Below are positions 34,292 to 43,597 of a stretch of DNA of 64,000 bases, piece after piece. Where the stretch lies: the NCBI GenBank assembly GCA_002299885.1, contig DBOB01000023.1, positions 37,715 through 101,714 of the forward strand, written 5' to 3'. The notes beneath the pieces were generated by a model, which saw only the letters and a program-made list of their open reading frames with translations, was not told where the DNA came from and ran no database searches. Each line of letters opens with the position of its first letter. Position 1 is the stretch's first letter. Source of the stretch: Sediminibacterium sp. UBA657. Its GTDB lineage: Bacteria > Bacteroidota > Bacteroidia > Chitinophagales > Chitinophagaceae. The position numbers were made by a program, and so were the translations under genes.

Positions 34292-36271
34292 TTAAACGTC
34301 AATTTTGGCATATTTAGCGTGAGATTCAATGAATTCCCTTCTAGGAGCCACTTCGTCACCCATCAACATGCTAAAGATACGGTCCGCTTCGGCAGCACTA
34401 TCAATGGTCACTTGCTTCAATGTTCTTCTGGTTGGATCCATGGTAGTTTCCCATAATTGGTCAGCGTTCATCTCACCCAGACCCTTATACCTCTGAATCG
34501 TTACAGAACTATCATTGCCACCTCCTAATTTTTCAATCAATGCTTTTCTTTGCTCATCGCTGTAAGCATACTCTTGGTCCTTTCCTTTTTTTACTAAATA
34601 CAAAGGTGGTTGTGCAATATATACATAACCATTTTGAACCAATTCTTTCATGTATCTAAAGATGAATGTAAGAATCAATGTGGCGATATGCGATCCATCC
34701 ACATCGGCATCGGTCATGATGATTAATTTGTGATAACGCAATTTCGCAATGTTCAATGCTTTAGGATCTTCTGGTGTTCCAACTGTTACCCCTAATGCAG
34801 TATACATATTTCTGATCTCCTCATTCTCGTAAATCTTATGTTCCATTGCTTTTTCTACGTTCAAGATTTTACCACGCAATGGAAGAATCGCTTGATAAGA
34901 TCTTTCACGACCTTGTTTAGCTGTTCCACCTGCAGAGTCTCCTTCGACAAGGTATAACTCACATCTTTCAGGATCACGCTCAGAACAGTCGGCTAATTTA
35001 CCAGGCAAACCACCACCAGAAAGCACTGTCTTTCTTTGTACCATATCACGCGCTTTCTTAGCAGCAACACGCGCTTGAGCAGCAAGTACAATTTTAGAGA
35101 TCACATATTTCGCTTCCTTCGGATTCTCTTCTAAATAAGCCTCTAATGCACGAGCAACTGTGGTTTGAACCACACCGCTCACTTCACTGTTTCCTAATTT
35201 AGTTTTTGTTTGACCTTCAAATTGAGGCTCTGGCACTTTCACAGAAATAATGGCACTCAAACCTTCTCTAAAGTCATCTCCTTCTACTGTTACTTTTGCT
35301 TTTTCAAATAAACCTTCTTTATCACCATAGCTTTTAAACACACGTGTTAAAGCAGTTCTAAAACCAGTTACGTGTGTACCACCTTCGATGGTATTGATAT
35401 TGTTTACGTAAGAGAAAATGTTTTCTTTAAAGTCATCATTGTAAGTCAATGCAACTTCTACCATCACATTAGAAGCTTCGTCTAAACCTTCTACATATAA
35501 TGGTGCTGCAATGATTGGATTTCTGTTGCCATTCTTATCCAACATTTGTACAAACTCGATGATGCCACCTTCGCTATAAAAATGATTCACATAGGGTGCA
35601 CCCGCTTCGTCTAATTCTCTTAAATCGGTTAAGGTTATGCTGATGCGCTTGTTCAAGTAAGACAATTCACGTAAACGACCTTCTAAGATCTCTTTACGGT
35701 AAACTGTTTCTTGGAAAATAGTGTGATCAGGCCAGAAATGCACTCTGGTACCAGTTTTATCGCTTGTACCAGCTTCTCTTACCGCATATTTTGGTGCGCC
35801 AATACAGTATTCTTGCTCAAAAATTTTGCCTTCACGTTCAACAGTCACTAATAATTTTGTACTCAATGCGTTCACACAACTCACACCCACACCGTGTAAT
35901 CCACCAGATACCTTGTAGGTATTTTTATCAAATTTACCACCCGCGTGTAAAACAGTCATAACCACTTCCAATGCAGACTTTTTTTCTTTGGTATGCATTG
36001 CAGTTGGGATACCACGACCATTGTCCTGAACGCTGATTGAATTGTCTGTATGAATAGTGACTTCGATATGAGAACAATAGCCAGCTAATGCTTCATCAAT
36101 AGAGTTGTCTACTACCTCATACACTAAATGGTGTAATCCTTTCATGCCCACATCGCCAATATACATGGCAGGGCGTTTTCTTACGGCTTCTAATCCTTCT
36201 AATACCTGGATACTATCGGCGCCATAGTTCTTATTTTCGGCCGAATCTGGGTGTTGTAAATCTTCTGACAT
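34292..36271 (-). CDS. gyrB: DNA gyrase subunit B
   Basis: ATPase and TOPRIM subunit of gyrase, which introduces negative supercoils. The GHKL ATPase domain shows EAVRKRPAMYIGD, DNSIDEALAGY and GGLHGVGVSCVNAL. TOPRIM shows LYLVEGDSAGGTAKQGR and DADVDGSHIATL; the C-terminal QRYKGLGEMNADQLWETTM is canonical. Length from the chosen start is 659 residues. The longer frame to 36313 begins at the edge of the -7 element (36315-36322), so transcription would start inside it. The ATG at 36271 (MSEDLQHPD) is therefore preferred. Confidence 0.97.
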   Translation of the reverse strand: MSEDLQHPDSAENKNYGADSIQVLEGLEAVRKRPAMYIGDVGMKGLHHLVYEVVDNSIDEALAGYCSHIEVTIHTDNSISVQDNGRGIPTAMHTKEKKSALEVVMTVLHAGGKFDKNTYKVSGGLHGVGVSCVNALSTKLLVTVEREGKIFEQEYCIGAPKYAVREAGTSDKTGTRVHFWPDHTIFQETVYRKEILEGRLRELSYLNKRISITLTDLRELDEAGAPYVNHFYSEGGIIEFVQMLDKNGNRNPIIAAPLYVEGLDEASNVMVEVALTYNDDFKENIFSYVNNINTIEGGTHVTGFRTALTRVFKSYGDKEGLFEKAKVTVEGDDFREGLSAIISVKVPEPQFEGQTKTKLGNSEVSGVVQTTVARALEAYLEENPKEAKYVISKIVLAAQARVAAKKARDMVQRKTVLSGGGLPGKLADCSERDPERCELYLVEGDSAGGTAKQGRERSYQAILPLRGKILNVEKAMEHKIYENEEIRNMYTALGVTVGTPEDPKALNIAKLRYHKLIIMTDADVDGSHIATLILTFIFRYMKELVQNGYVYIAQPPLYLVKKGKDQEYAYSDEQRKALIEKLGGGNDSSVTIQRYKGLGEMNADQLWETTMDPTRRTLKQVTIDSAAEADRIFSMLMGDEVAPRREFIESHAKYAKIDV

Positions 36272-36314
36272 AATGGGTGCGAATTTTTGTTTTATAGGGC
36301 GTTTTGAACGCAAA

Positions 36315-36322
36315 CAAATTTA
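36315..36322 (-). promoter_or_regulatory. -7 element for gyrB
   Basis: TAAATTTG on the minus strand matches TAnnTTTG and places the transcript start about 37 nt before the ATG at 36271. It decides the start choice for gyrB. Confidence 0.55.
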
Positions 36323-36556
36323 AGAAAAATAACTTCCTTTAAGCCGTATTTAAGCCCTTATAGTTATCCCCATAAAGAGAATTTAGTTCATAAGGTTGCG
36401 TCCAAAAATGAGGCTAAAAATGGCCTTTAAATCGATTTTATTACAAGACCGAATAGGCATTTATTTTTTTATAATCAGGATTAAAATTTGAGGCTTATTT
36501 TGCGTCATTTTAAGGTCATTATTTGAACCTTTTTATTCCATTTGTTGTTTATAGTT

Positions 36557-36564
36557 TAAATTTG
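36557..36564 (+). promoter_or_regulatory. -7 element for the AraC-family gene, 7 nt before the ATG
   Basis: TAAATTTG matches TAnnTTTG and ends seven bases before ATGATG at 36572, suggesting a leaderless or very short leader transcript. Confidence 0.55.
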
Positions 36565-36571
36565 CAGTTCA

Positions 36572-37495
36572 ATGATGGTAGCCAACGACATATTAAAACA
36601 AGTAAACCAGCCCAATGGCTTTGCTGGCATGGCTTTGTTGTACCAAAAAGAACAGTTAATCCCTGGCTCTACACAGTACACGATACATCGTTATTATTCC
36701 CAGGCACCTGCAGAACTGGAGGACACTGGAATGTTCATTTATCATTACAATGCAAAGCGACCAACGGACAATTTTTTAGAATTAAGATTTTGTATTTCAG
36801 GGAATCGTTATTGTGAAAATAAATTATGTGGTAACTGCAGTCAATTACCAACGGAAGATTGCTCAGGTCCATTAAGAACAGTGGATGTTTTCTCCTTCCA
36901 TTTTACTTCAACTTTTTTGCATCAATTTGTACATAATGTAAAATTGAATAATCGCAAGGATGAAGTCTTGGCTTTCAAACATCCCAATGCTTTTGTAAAA
37001 ACATTTCCATTGTGTATGCGTAAGCGTGGCACATTGGATTCTTTGTTAAACTATAGTTATACTGGGTCTTTGGAAAATATATTTATCAATGCAAAAATCC
37101 ATGAACTGCTTTTATTCAGTTTAGAATGTATTGTGGATGAAAAAGAAGAAGGATTTACTTGTAAATTCTTATCAGACGACAGAGGTAAAGAAAGTATCTA
37201 TTTAGCAAGAGAAATTTTATTACAACATATTGGGGATCCTATTACCATCAAGGAATTGAGCCGAAAAGTAGCCATGAACGAATGCTATTTAAAGAAGGGT
37301 TTTAAAGAGGTTTTTGGTACCACCATTTTTGACTTCTACCAACAACAAAGAATGGAACATGCCAAATATTTGTTGTATGAAAAATCGTTAAGTGTAACCG
37401 ATGTATCCGCGCTATTAGGCTACTCATCTATCTCTCACTTCTCTGCAGCTTTCAAGAAACACACAGGTTTAAAGCCTTGTGAATTGTTGAACTAG
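36572..37495 (+). CDS. AraC-family transcriptional regulator with Cys-rich N-terminal domain
   Basis: A 307-residue regulator. The C-terminal AraC DNA-binding domain (about 205-305) has two helix-turn-helix units, with ITIKELSRKVAMNECYLKKGFKEVFG and the family signature SVTDVSALLGYSSISHFSAAFKKHTG. The N-terminal effector domain has five clustered cysteines, C74, C81, C86, C89 and C97, so metal, Fe-S or redox sensing is conceivable. Ligand unknown. The amidohydrolase gene follows 50 bp downstream on the same strand and is a candidate target. Confidence 0.9.
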   Translation: MMVANDILKQVNQPNGFAGMALLYQKEQLIPGSTQYTIHRYYSQAPAELEDTGMFIYHYNAKRPTDNFLELRFCISGNRYCENKLCGNCSQLPTEDCSGPLRTVDVFSFHFTSTFLHQFVHNVKLNNRKDEVLAFKHPNAFVKTFPLCMRKRGTLDSLLNYSYTGSLENIFINAKIHELLLFSLECIVDEKEEGFTCKFLSDDRGKESIYLAREILLQHIGDPITIKELSRKVAMNECYLKKGFKEVFGTTIFDFYQQQRMEHAKYLLYEKSLSVTDVSALLGYSSISHFSAAFKKHTGLKPCELLN

Positions 37496-37545
37496 TTTTA
37501 ATTCCTTATTTTTTTTCCTTATTTTTATTTTCTAAATTAAATCTC

Positions 37546-39171
37546 ATGCGTCAATTATTTGCCATTGCCATTATTGTGTTATTCAGTTCATGTATCAATC
37601 AAAGAGTGGACTTAGTAGTGCACCATGCACAAATTTACACTGTGAATGAATCCTTTGCAGTGGCAGAAGCCATGGCAGTGCAGGATGGCAAGATTGTTGC
37701 CGTTGGTACCAATGATGAGATTTTAAAAAACTATCAAGCAGATAGCGTAGTGGATGCAAAAGGTGCTACAGTGTATCCAGGATTCATAGACGGACATGCA
37801 CACTTTTTAGGTTATGGACAATCTTTGTATGCAGTTGATTTAATGTTTGCAAATTCATGGGAAGAAGTGTTAGAGCGTGTGAAAGCATTTGTGGCAACGC
37901 ATCCAGGTAATGGATGGATTCGTGGTAGAGGGTGGGATCAAAATAGATTTTCTGGTAAAGCATTCCCTACCAATGCTGAACTAAATGCATTGTTTCCAGA
38001 CCGTCCTGTATTATTAGAGCGTGTGGATGGGCATGCAAGTATTGCCAATGAAAAAGCATTAGCAATTGCTGGAGTGAAAGCTGGACAAACAATGGAGGGA
38101 GGCGACTTTGTAGTAGCAAACGGAAAATTAACTGGTTTATTAATAGACAATGCAGTGGGTGTGGTAGAAAGAAATGTGCCAGCAGCAACCAAAGAGGATT
38201 ATAAAAATTGGTTGACAGCAGCACAAAAAAATTGTTTTGCAACTGGATTAACCACCATTACAGATTGTGGATTAAATCCAAAAGACATCGATATGATTGA
38301 TGCATTGCAAAAAAGCAATGATTTGAAAATGCGTTTGTATGTGATGTTAAGTGATAAGCCAAGTTCTTATACTTCATCTTATTTTACCAATGGAGGTTAT
38401 GTAACAGATCGTTTAATGGTGAAAGGTGTAAAAGTATATGGCGATGGCGCACTTGGATCAAGAGGTGCAGCATTAATAGCGCACTATTCTGATAAGCCAG
38501 GCTGGGGTGGATTCTTATTAAGTAGTCAAGCACATTTTGATTCAGTGGCAGCAAAATTAATCAACACCGATTTTCAAATGTGTACCCATGCAATTGGAGA
38601 TAGTGCAAACAGAGTCGTGTTGAAAGTGTATGAAAAATATCTAAAAGGAAAGAACGATAAAAGATGGCGCATTGAACATGCACAAATTTTAAATCCGGCC
38701 GATTTCGATTATTTTGGTAAGTATAGTATCATTCCATCTGTGCAACCAACACATGCCACAAGTGATATGTATTGGGCCGGAGACCGATTAGGCGCTGAGC
38801 GTTTAAAAGGTGGCTATGCTTTCCAACAATTATTGAATCAAAATGGATGGTTGCCATTGGGTACAGATTTCCCTGTAGAAGAAATCAATCCATTTAAAAC
38901 ATTTTTAGCAGCGGTTGCAAGACAGGATGCCAAAGGATTTCCTGCAGGTGGATTCCAAATGGAGAACGCATTGACGCGCGAACAAACTATTCGTGGTATG
39001 ACCATTTGGGCCGCAAAAGCCAACCGCATGGAGAAGCAAGTAGGCTCTATAGAAGTAGGAAAGAAAGCAGACTTCATCTTACTCGATAAAGACTTAATGA
39101 AAGTGCCTACAGATAGTATCCTACAAATAAAAGTTTTGAAGACCTACTCTAACGGAGAAAGAGTACACTAA
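37546..39171 (+). CDS. YtcJ-like amidohydrolase, predicted lipoprotein
   Basis: Metal-dependent hydrolase of 541 residues. The N-terminal signal ends in a lipobox-like LFSSC (C16), so it is probably anchored in the envelope. The amidohydrolase core shows GFIDGHAHFLGYG for the first metal His pair, CTHAIGDSANR and the late Asp in LGTDFPVEEINPF. The C-terminal beta-sandwich closes with VGKKADFILLDKD. Related proteins act on amides, formamides or unknown cyclic substrates, so no substrate is assigned. A large inverted repeat follows the stop. Confidence 0.9.
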   Translation: MRQLFAIAIIVLFSSCINQRVDLVVHHAQIYTVNESFAVAEAMAVQDGKIVAVGTNDEILKNYQADSVVDAKGATVYPGFIDGHAHFLGYGQSLYAVDLMFANSWEEVLERVKAFVATHPGNGWIRGRGWDQNRFSGKAFPTNAELNALFPDRPVLLERVDGHASIANEKALAIAGVKAGQTMEGGDFVVANGKLTGLLIDNAVGVVERNVPAATKEDYKNWLTAAQKNCFATGLTTITDCGLNPKDIDMIDALQKSNDLKMRLYVMLSDKPSSYTSSYFTNGGYVTDRLMVKGVKVYGDGALGSRGAALIAHYSDKPGWGGFLLSSQAHFDSVAAKLINTDFQMCTHAIGDSANRVVLKVYEKYLKGKNDKRWRIEHAQILNPADFDYFGKYSIIPSVQPTHATSDMYWAGDRLGAERLKGGYAFQQLLNQNGWLPLGTDFPVEEINPFKTFLAAVARQDAKGFPAGGFQMENALTREQTIRGMTIWAAKANRMEKQVGSIEVGKKADFILLDKDLMKVPTDSILQIKVLKTYSNGERVH

Positions 39172-39189
39172 GCATTATTGAAAACTAAA

Positions 39190-39261
39190 AGTGGTAGAAA
39201 ATATACTATTCCTTGGCTCTCTAAAAAAAGTTCGCTACGGAATAGTATATTTTCTACCACT
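39190..39261. repeat. Perfect 23-bp inverted repeat between amidohydrolase and fumC
   Basis: The arm at 39190-39212 (begins AGTGGTAGAAAAT, ends ACTATTCC) is matched base for base by its reverse complement at 39239-39261. The 26-nt loop contains a run of seven A. The element fills the gap between two convergent genes. It could be an unusual bidirectional terminator or a small mobile palindromic element (MITE/REP-like). Confidence 0.85.
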
Positions 39262-39287
39262 ATATTTATTGGTCTAAATTCTTTTCT

Positions 39288-40682
39288 CTACAATCCTACC
39301 ATGTCTTTAGGTATTACCCAAGCATCAAATTCTTCTGGGGTAACGTATCCTAATTTCACAGCCATTTCTTTTAATGTAGTACCTTCTTTATGTGCTTTTT
39401 GTGCAATCTCAGCAGACTTATAATAGCCAATCTTAGTATTCAAAGAAGTCACTAACATCAAACTATTATTCACGTGCTTATTGATATTTGCTTCAATTGG
39501 TTCTATGCCAATTGCGCATTTATCATTGAAGCTTACACATCCATCTCCAATCAATCTTGCACTGTGTAAGAAATTATAAATCATCACTGGCTTAAATACA
39601 TTCAATTCAAAATGCCCCATCGATCCACCTACATTGATGGCTACATCGTTGCCCATTACTTGAGCCGCAATCATTGTCAGTGCTTCTGATTGCGTAGGGT
39701 TCACTTTACCTGGCATAATAGAAGATCCTGGCTCGTTGTCTGGGATAAAAATTTCACCAATACCAGAGCGAGGTCCAGAAGACAACATACGCACATCGTT
39801 CGCAATCTTCATTAAGCTAACTGCAACTGTTTTTAATGCACCATGTGCTTCAACAATGGCGTCGTGCGCAGCCAATGCTTCAAATTTATTTTCAGCTGTC
39901 ACAAATGGCAATCCAGTAAGTTGTGCAATATGCTTAGCTACGTTTTCTGAATAACCTTTTGGTGTATTGATACCTGTTCCCACAGCTGTTCCACCTAGTG
40001 CTAATTCACTTAAATGATCTAAAGTGTTATGAATTGCTTTTAATCCATGTTTTAATTGACTTGCATAACCACTAATTTCTTGTCCTAATGTTAAAGGGGT
40101 AGCATCCATAAAATGGGTACGACCAATTTTTACGATCTCCATATAAGCGGCGCTCTTTGCATCCAATGTATTTTTTAAAGTTGTGATGCCAGGGATGGTC
40201 ACCTCCTTTAAAATTTGGTAAGCAGCAATATGCATCGCAGTTGGGAAAGTATCATTGGAGGACTGTGATTTATTCACGTCATCGTTAGGATGTAAGAATT
40301 TCTCTTTGTCATTTAAGCTACCACCTTGAAGCACATGACCACGATAAGCAATCACTTCGTTCACATTCATATTGCTTTGTGTGCCACTGCCTGTTTGCCA
40401 TACTACTAAAGGGAATTGGTCGTCTAATTTACCTGCAAGAATTTCATCACATACTTGACCAATTAAATCACATTTTTCTTTCGGTAAAATACCTGCATCA
40501 AAATTAGTTAAGGCAGCTGCTTTTTTTAAATAAGCAAATGCTTTAATAATTTCTTTAGGCATCTTGTTGATGTCTTGCGCAATTTTAAAATTCTCGATAC
40601 TTCTTTGCGTTTGAGCACCCCAATAAACATGAGCTGGTACGCTTACTTCACCCATCGTGTCTTTCTCAATTCTGTATTCCAT
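39288..40682 (-). CDS. fumC: Fumarate hydratase class II
   Basis: Iron-independent fumarase of the TCA cycle, interconverting fumarate and malate. The 464-residue length is normal. The fumarase/aspartase signature GSSIMPGKVNPTQ contains the catalytic Ser loop, and the substrate-binding segments GSGTQSNMNVNEV, KSQSSNDTFPTAMH and GRTHFMDATPLTLGQE are present. The ATG at 40682 (MEYRIEKDTMGEV) is chosen because the longer frame begins upstream of the -7 element. Confidence 0.97.
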   Translation of the reverse strand: MEYRIEKDTMGEVSVPAHVYWGAQTQRSIENFKIAQDINKMPKEIIKAFAYLKKAAALTNFDAGILPKEKCDLIGQVCDEILAGKLDDQFPLVVWQTGSGTQSNMNVNEVIAYRGHVLQGGSLNDKEKFLHPNDDVNKSQSSNDTFPTAMHIAAYQILKEVTIPGITTLKNTLDAKSAAYMEIVKIGRTHFMDATPLTLGQEISGYASQLKHGLKAIHNTLDHLSELALGGTAVGTGINTPKGYSENVAKHIAQLTGLPFVTAENKFEALAAHDAIVEAHGALKTVAVSLMKIANDVRMLSSGPRSGIGEIFIPDNEPGSSIMPGKVNPTQSEALTMIAAQVMGNDVAINVGGSMGHFELNVFKPVMIYNFLHSARLIGDGCVSFNDKCAIGIEPIEANINKHVNNSLMLVTSLNTKIGYYKSAEIAQKAHKEGTTLKEMAVKLGYVTPEEFDAWVIPKDMVGL

Positions 40683-40701
40683 ACTTGCAGTTTTATTACC
40701 G

Positions 40702-40709
40702 CAAAGGTA
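40702..40709 (-). promoter_or_regulatory. -7 element for fumC
   Basis: TACCTTTG on the minus strand matches TAnnTTTG, 19 nt before the ATG. It lies inside the longer frame that starts at 40718, ruling out that start for this transcript. Confidence 0.6.
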
Positions 40710-40766
40710 AGACAGCAATTATAAAATTGGGTCAGTTGTGCCTATTTAATTCAGGTAAAAAATGGG

Positions 40767-41546
40767 TTAATGCCCTGTAAAATGCGGTTTTCTTTTTTCA
40801 ATAAAGGCTTGGATGCCTTCCTTGCAATCTGCGGTAATAAAGCAGTCCCCAAACAGGTTGGCTTCCACTTCATATCCATTGACAGACTCTTCCCAAGCTG
40901 CATTCACGGCTTTGATAGAATTAGCGATGGCTAATGGGGCCTTGGTATGCGCAGCAGCAAGTAAAGAAAACGCTTTGTCTAGTATTTCTGTTTGAGGAAC
41001 GATGTAGTTCACCAAACCATATTGTAAGGCTTGTTGGGCATTGATATTGTTACCTGTAATCACTAATTCCATGGCCCTGGCTTTACCTAATTTTTGGGTT
41101 AATCTTTGAGAGCCACCATAGCCTACCATGATACCTAAGTTAACTTCTGGCTGTCCAAAAATGGCATTCTCTGAAGCAATGATAAAATGACAACTCATGG
41201 CTAATTCGCATCCACCACCTAAGGCAAAACCATTCACACAAGCAATCACTGGTTTAGGGGAGTTTTCGATTTTAAAAAATACATCCTGTCCTCTTTTTGC
41301 TAAAGCAGTTGCTTCTTCTTTTGATAATGCTTCAAATTCTTTGATATCCGCACCAGCCACAAAACTCTTGAGCCCTGCGCCTGTAATCACCACCGATTTT
41401 ATTTCTGGAAACTTATACACCCTGTCAAATACGGCATCTAAGTCTTGCATGACTTGTTGGTTCAATGCATTTAATTTCTCTGGTCGATTGATGGTGATGA
41501 TCAATGTATGATCTTCCATTTTTGTAAACAAAGTTTGAAATGACAT
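40767..41546 (-). CDS. Enoyl-CoA hydratase/isomerase family protein
   Basis: Crotonase-fold enzyme of 259 residues. The CoA oxyanion-hole segments are AGADIKEF (about 65-72) and NGFALGGGCELAMSCHFIIAS, with both catalytic glutamates of classical enoyl-CoA hydratase plausible at CELAMSC and GQPEVNLGIMVGYGG. A short-chain enoyl-CoA hydratase role in fatty acid or amino acid catabolism is likely. It follows the B12-binding gene by 36 bp, which would fit acyl-CoA metabolism, but this is inference. Confidence 0.9.
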   Translation of the reverse strand: MSFQTLFTKMEDHTLIITINRPEKLNALNQQVMQDLDAVFDRVYKFPEIKSVVITGAGLKSFVAGADIKEFEALSKEEATALAKRGQDVFFKIENSPKPVIACVNGFALGGGCELAMSCHFIIASENAIFGQPEVNLGIMVGYGGSQRLTQKLGKARAMELVITGNNINAQQALQYGLVNYIVPQTEILDKAFSLLAAAHTKAPLAIANSIKAVNAAWEESVNGYEVEANLFGDCFITADCKEGIQAFIEKRKPHFTGH

Positions 41547-41582
41547 AGTGCTTAATTTATGGGATGAAATAAAAATAAACGT

Positions 41583-41996
41583 TTAGGACTTCCTGTTTTC
41601 TGCAACCCATTTTTTAATGTAGGCTGCGATATCTGTGGTATTAGTACCCGGTGCAAATAAATGACCAATACCCATGTCTTGTAATGCTTTATTGTCTTCT
41701 TCTGGAATAATACCGCCCCCTGTTAATAGTACATCTTTCAATCCTTTCTCAACCATCAACTGATATACTTTAGGAAATACGGTCATGTGCGCGCCAGATA
41801 AAATACTAATTCCAATGGCGTCCACGTCTTCCTGTAAGGCTGCTTGAACAACCATCTCGGGGCTTTGTCTAAGGCCAGTATAAATGACTTCCATACCTGC
41901 ATCTCTTAATGCAGTGGCAATCACTTTAGCACCACGATCATGACCATCTAAGCCAACCTTGGCTACTAATACTCTTATGGGTCTTTCTGTTTGCAT
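41583..41996 (-). CDS. Stand-alone cobalamin-binding subunit of an acyl-CoA mutase
   Basis: A 137-residue B12-binding domain with the base-off motif GLDGHDRGAKVI (DxHxxG), ISILSGAHMTVFP and LLTGGGIIPEED. It equals the C-terminal domain of methylmalonyl-CoA mutase and the small subunit of isobutyryl-/2-hydroxyisobutyryl-CoA mutases. The catalytic large subunit is not in this window, so the substrate cannot be told. It lies 15 bp after gltX and 36 bp before the enoyl-CoA hydratase gene on the same strand. Confidence 0.92.
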   Translation of the reverse strand: MQTERPIRVLVAKVGLDGHDRGAKVIATALRDAGMEVIYTGLRQSPEMVVQAALQEDVDAIGISILSGAHMTVFPKVYQLMVEKGLKDVLLTGGGIIPEEDNKALQDMGIGHLFAPGTNTTDIAAYIKKWVAENRKS

Positions 41997-42011
41997 CTAC
42001 TACAATTTACA

Positions 42012-43547
42012 TTAATTTTTTGACAACAAATCTAAACAGTATTGAATACGTTTTGCTGCGTTTTGGGTTTCAATATTAGCTACAATATCAAAAACGCCTG
42101 GTCCAAATTTGCCGCCAACTAGCATGATTCTAAATGGCAACATTAAATCACCAGGTTTAAGACCTTGTTCAGCAGCTAATGTTTTAAAATGCGCTTCTAA
42201 TAAAGTTGCATCATTCGGTATTGCTTCATTGGTATAGACATCCAAAACTGCTTTAAAAAATGCTGCTTTGTTCGCATCCCATTTTGGCAGGATGGATGCA
42301 GTATCTATATCGGTTGGGGCAGCAAAGAAAAAGGATGATTGAGGAATGAAGTCTGGTAATAATTGGCAACGTTCTTTCACAAGTCCAATGACTTTTACCA
42401 AATAACTTGGTTCATGGATTTCAATTTTTGCTGCATCAAAATAGGGTGCAACTAAACTTGCCAAATAGTCATTATCGGATTGTTTAATCCATTCTTGATT
42501 AAACCATTTTGCTTTTTCGTAATCAAATTTAGCGCCCCCTTTATGTACTCTATCTAAACTAAATTTTTCGATCAAATTTGGTAAGGAAAATAGTTCCTGA
42601 TCTGTTCCGTCATTCCAACCCAACATGGCTAATAAATTGACAAATGCTTCTGGCAAGAAACCTCTTTCTTTAAATCCAATAATTGATTCTTTTGTATTTG
42701 GATCAGTCCAGTCCATTGCAAAAACAGGGAAACCTAATCGGTCTCCATCACGCTTACTTAATTTACCATTTCCGTCTGGTTTTAAAATCAATGGAAGATG
42801 CGCCCATTTAGGCATTTGATCTAAGCCGAATAAATTTTTCCAAACTAAAATATGAACAGGTGCACTTGGCAACCATTCCTCACCTCTAAATGCATGGGTA
42901 ATTTTCATTAAAAAGTCATCCACTACCACCGCTAAATGATAAGTTGGCATGCCATCTGCTTTCAACAAAACTTTATCGTCTACCATGCTTGTGTCAAATT
43001 TTACTTCGCCACGAATCAAGTCTTCAAAAACCAGTTCTTCATTGTCTGGCATATTAATACGTACAACGTAAGGGGTGTTTTCATTGAGTAATCGGGTTAC
43101 TTCTGAAGCCGGTAAACTCAACGAATTTTTCATGCAAGTTCTGGTAGCACGATTGTATTGAAAATTAGGAATCTCTTTTCTTTTTGCATCTAATTCATCT
43201 GCGGTATCAAAGGCATAATAGGCATTGCCTTGTTCGATAAGTTGTGATGCATATTGCTTGTACATCGGCTTTCTTTCACTTTGTCTGTAAGGACCATAAG
43301 CGCCACCATGTATAGGGCTTTCGTCAGGACTTAATCCGCACCATGCAAGGGTGTCTAAAATATATTGCTCAGCGCCTGGCACAAAACGAGACTGATCGGT
43401 ATCTTCAATTCTTAAAATGAATTGACCATTGTATTTTTTTGCAAATAAATAATTGAATAAAACAGTACGTACACCACCTAAGTGTAAACCACCGGTGGGA
43501 GAGGGTGCGAACCTTACTCTTACCTGTTGATCAGCCGAATTTTCCAT
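42012..43547 (-). CDS. gltX: Glutamyl-tRNA synthetase
   Basis: Class I synthetase charging tRNA-Glu. The N-terminal region RVRFAPSPTGGLHLGGVRT contains the HIGH-equivalent. The KMSKS-equivalent is KLSKRDGDRLGFP. The C-terminal anticodon-binding helices follow. From the ATG at 43547 (MENSADQQ) it is 511 residues; the longer frame starts before the -7 element and adds a hydrophobic stretch foreign to the family. It heads a likely operon with the B12-binding and enoyl-CoA hydratase genes. Confidence 0.97.
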   Translation of the reverse strand: MENSADQQVRVRFAPSPTGGLHLGGVRTVLFNYLFAKKYNGQFILRIEDTDQSRFVPGAEQYILDTLAWCGLSPDESPIHGGAYGPYRQSERKPMYKQYASQLIEQGNAYYAFDTADELDAKRKEIPNFQYNRATRTCMKNSLSLPASEVTRLLNENTPYVVRINMPDNEELVFEDLIRGEVKFDTSMVDDKVLLKADGMPTYHLAVVVDDFLMKITHAFRGEEWLPSAPVHILVWKNLFGLDQMPKWAHLPLILKPDGNGKLSKRDGDRLGFPVFAMDWTDPNTKESIIGFKERGFLPEAFVNLLAMLGWNDGTDQELFSLPNLIEKFSLDRVHKGGAKFDYEKAKWFNQEWIKQSDNDYLASLVAPYFDAAKIEIHEPSYLVKVIGLVKERCQLLPDFIPQSSFFFAAPTDIDTASILPKWDANKAAFFKAVLDVYTNEAIPNDATLLEAHFKTLAAEQGLKPGDLMLPFRIMLVGGKFGPGVFDIVANIETQNAAKRIQYCLDLLSKN

Positions 43548-43563
43548 GAACAGTTTATTTTTA

Positions 43564-43571
43564 CAAAGATA
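43564..43571 (-). promoter_or_regulatory. -7 element for gltX
   Basis: TATCTTTG on the minus strand matches TAnnTTTG and lies 16 nt before the gltX ATG. It supports the start at 43547. Confidence 0.58.
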
Positions 43572-43597
43572 AGTTGCAAACAGGCAAAAGAACCATT

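Larger units (their letters stand above)
36272..36571. other. Intergenic region between gyrB and the AraC regulator
   Basis: About 300 bp holding two divergent -7 elements, one for gyrB near the left end and one for the AraC gene near the right end. A small GCGTT/AACGC stem lies in the gyrB leader (36299-36311). The middle is AT-rich and I see no gene, RNA or repeat in it. Confidence 0.6.

Noticed and set aside
36366..36376. TTATCCCCA near gyrB as a DnaA box and possible origin
   Set aside because: One mismatch, a single copy, and no dnaA or dnaN nearby; gyrB alone does not mark an origin.
39178..39423. Plus-strand 81-codon frame across the inverted repeat into fumC
   Set aside because: It translates the palindrome and antisense fumC; fumC is an unambiguous real gene in the other direction.
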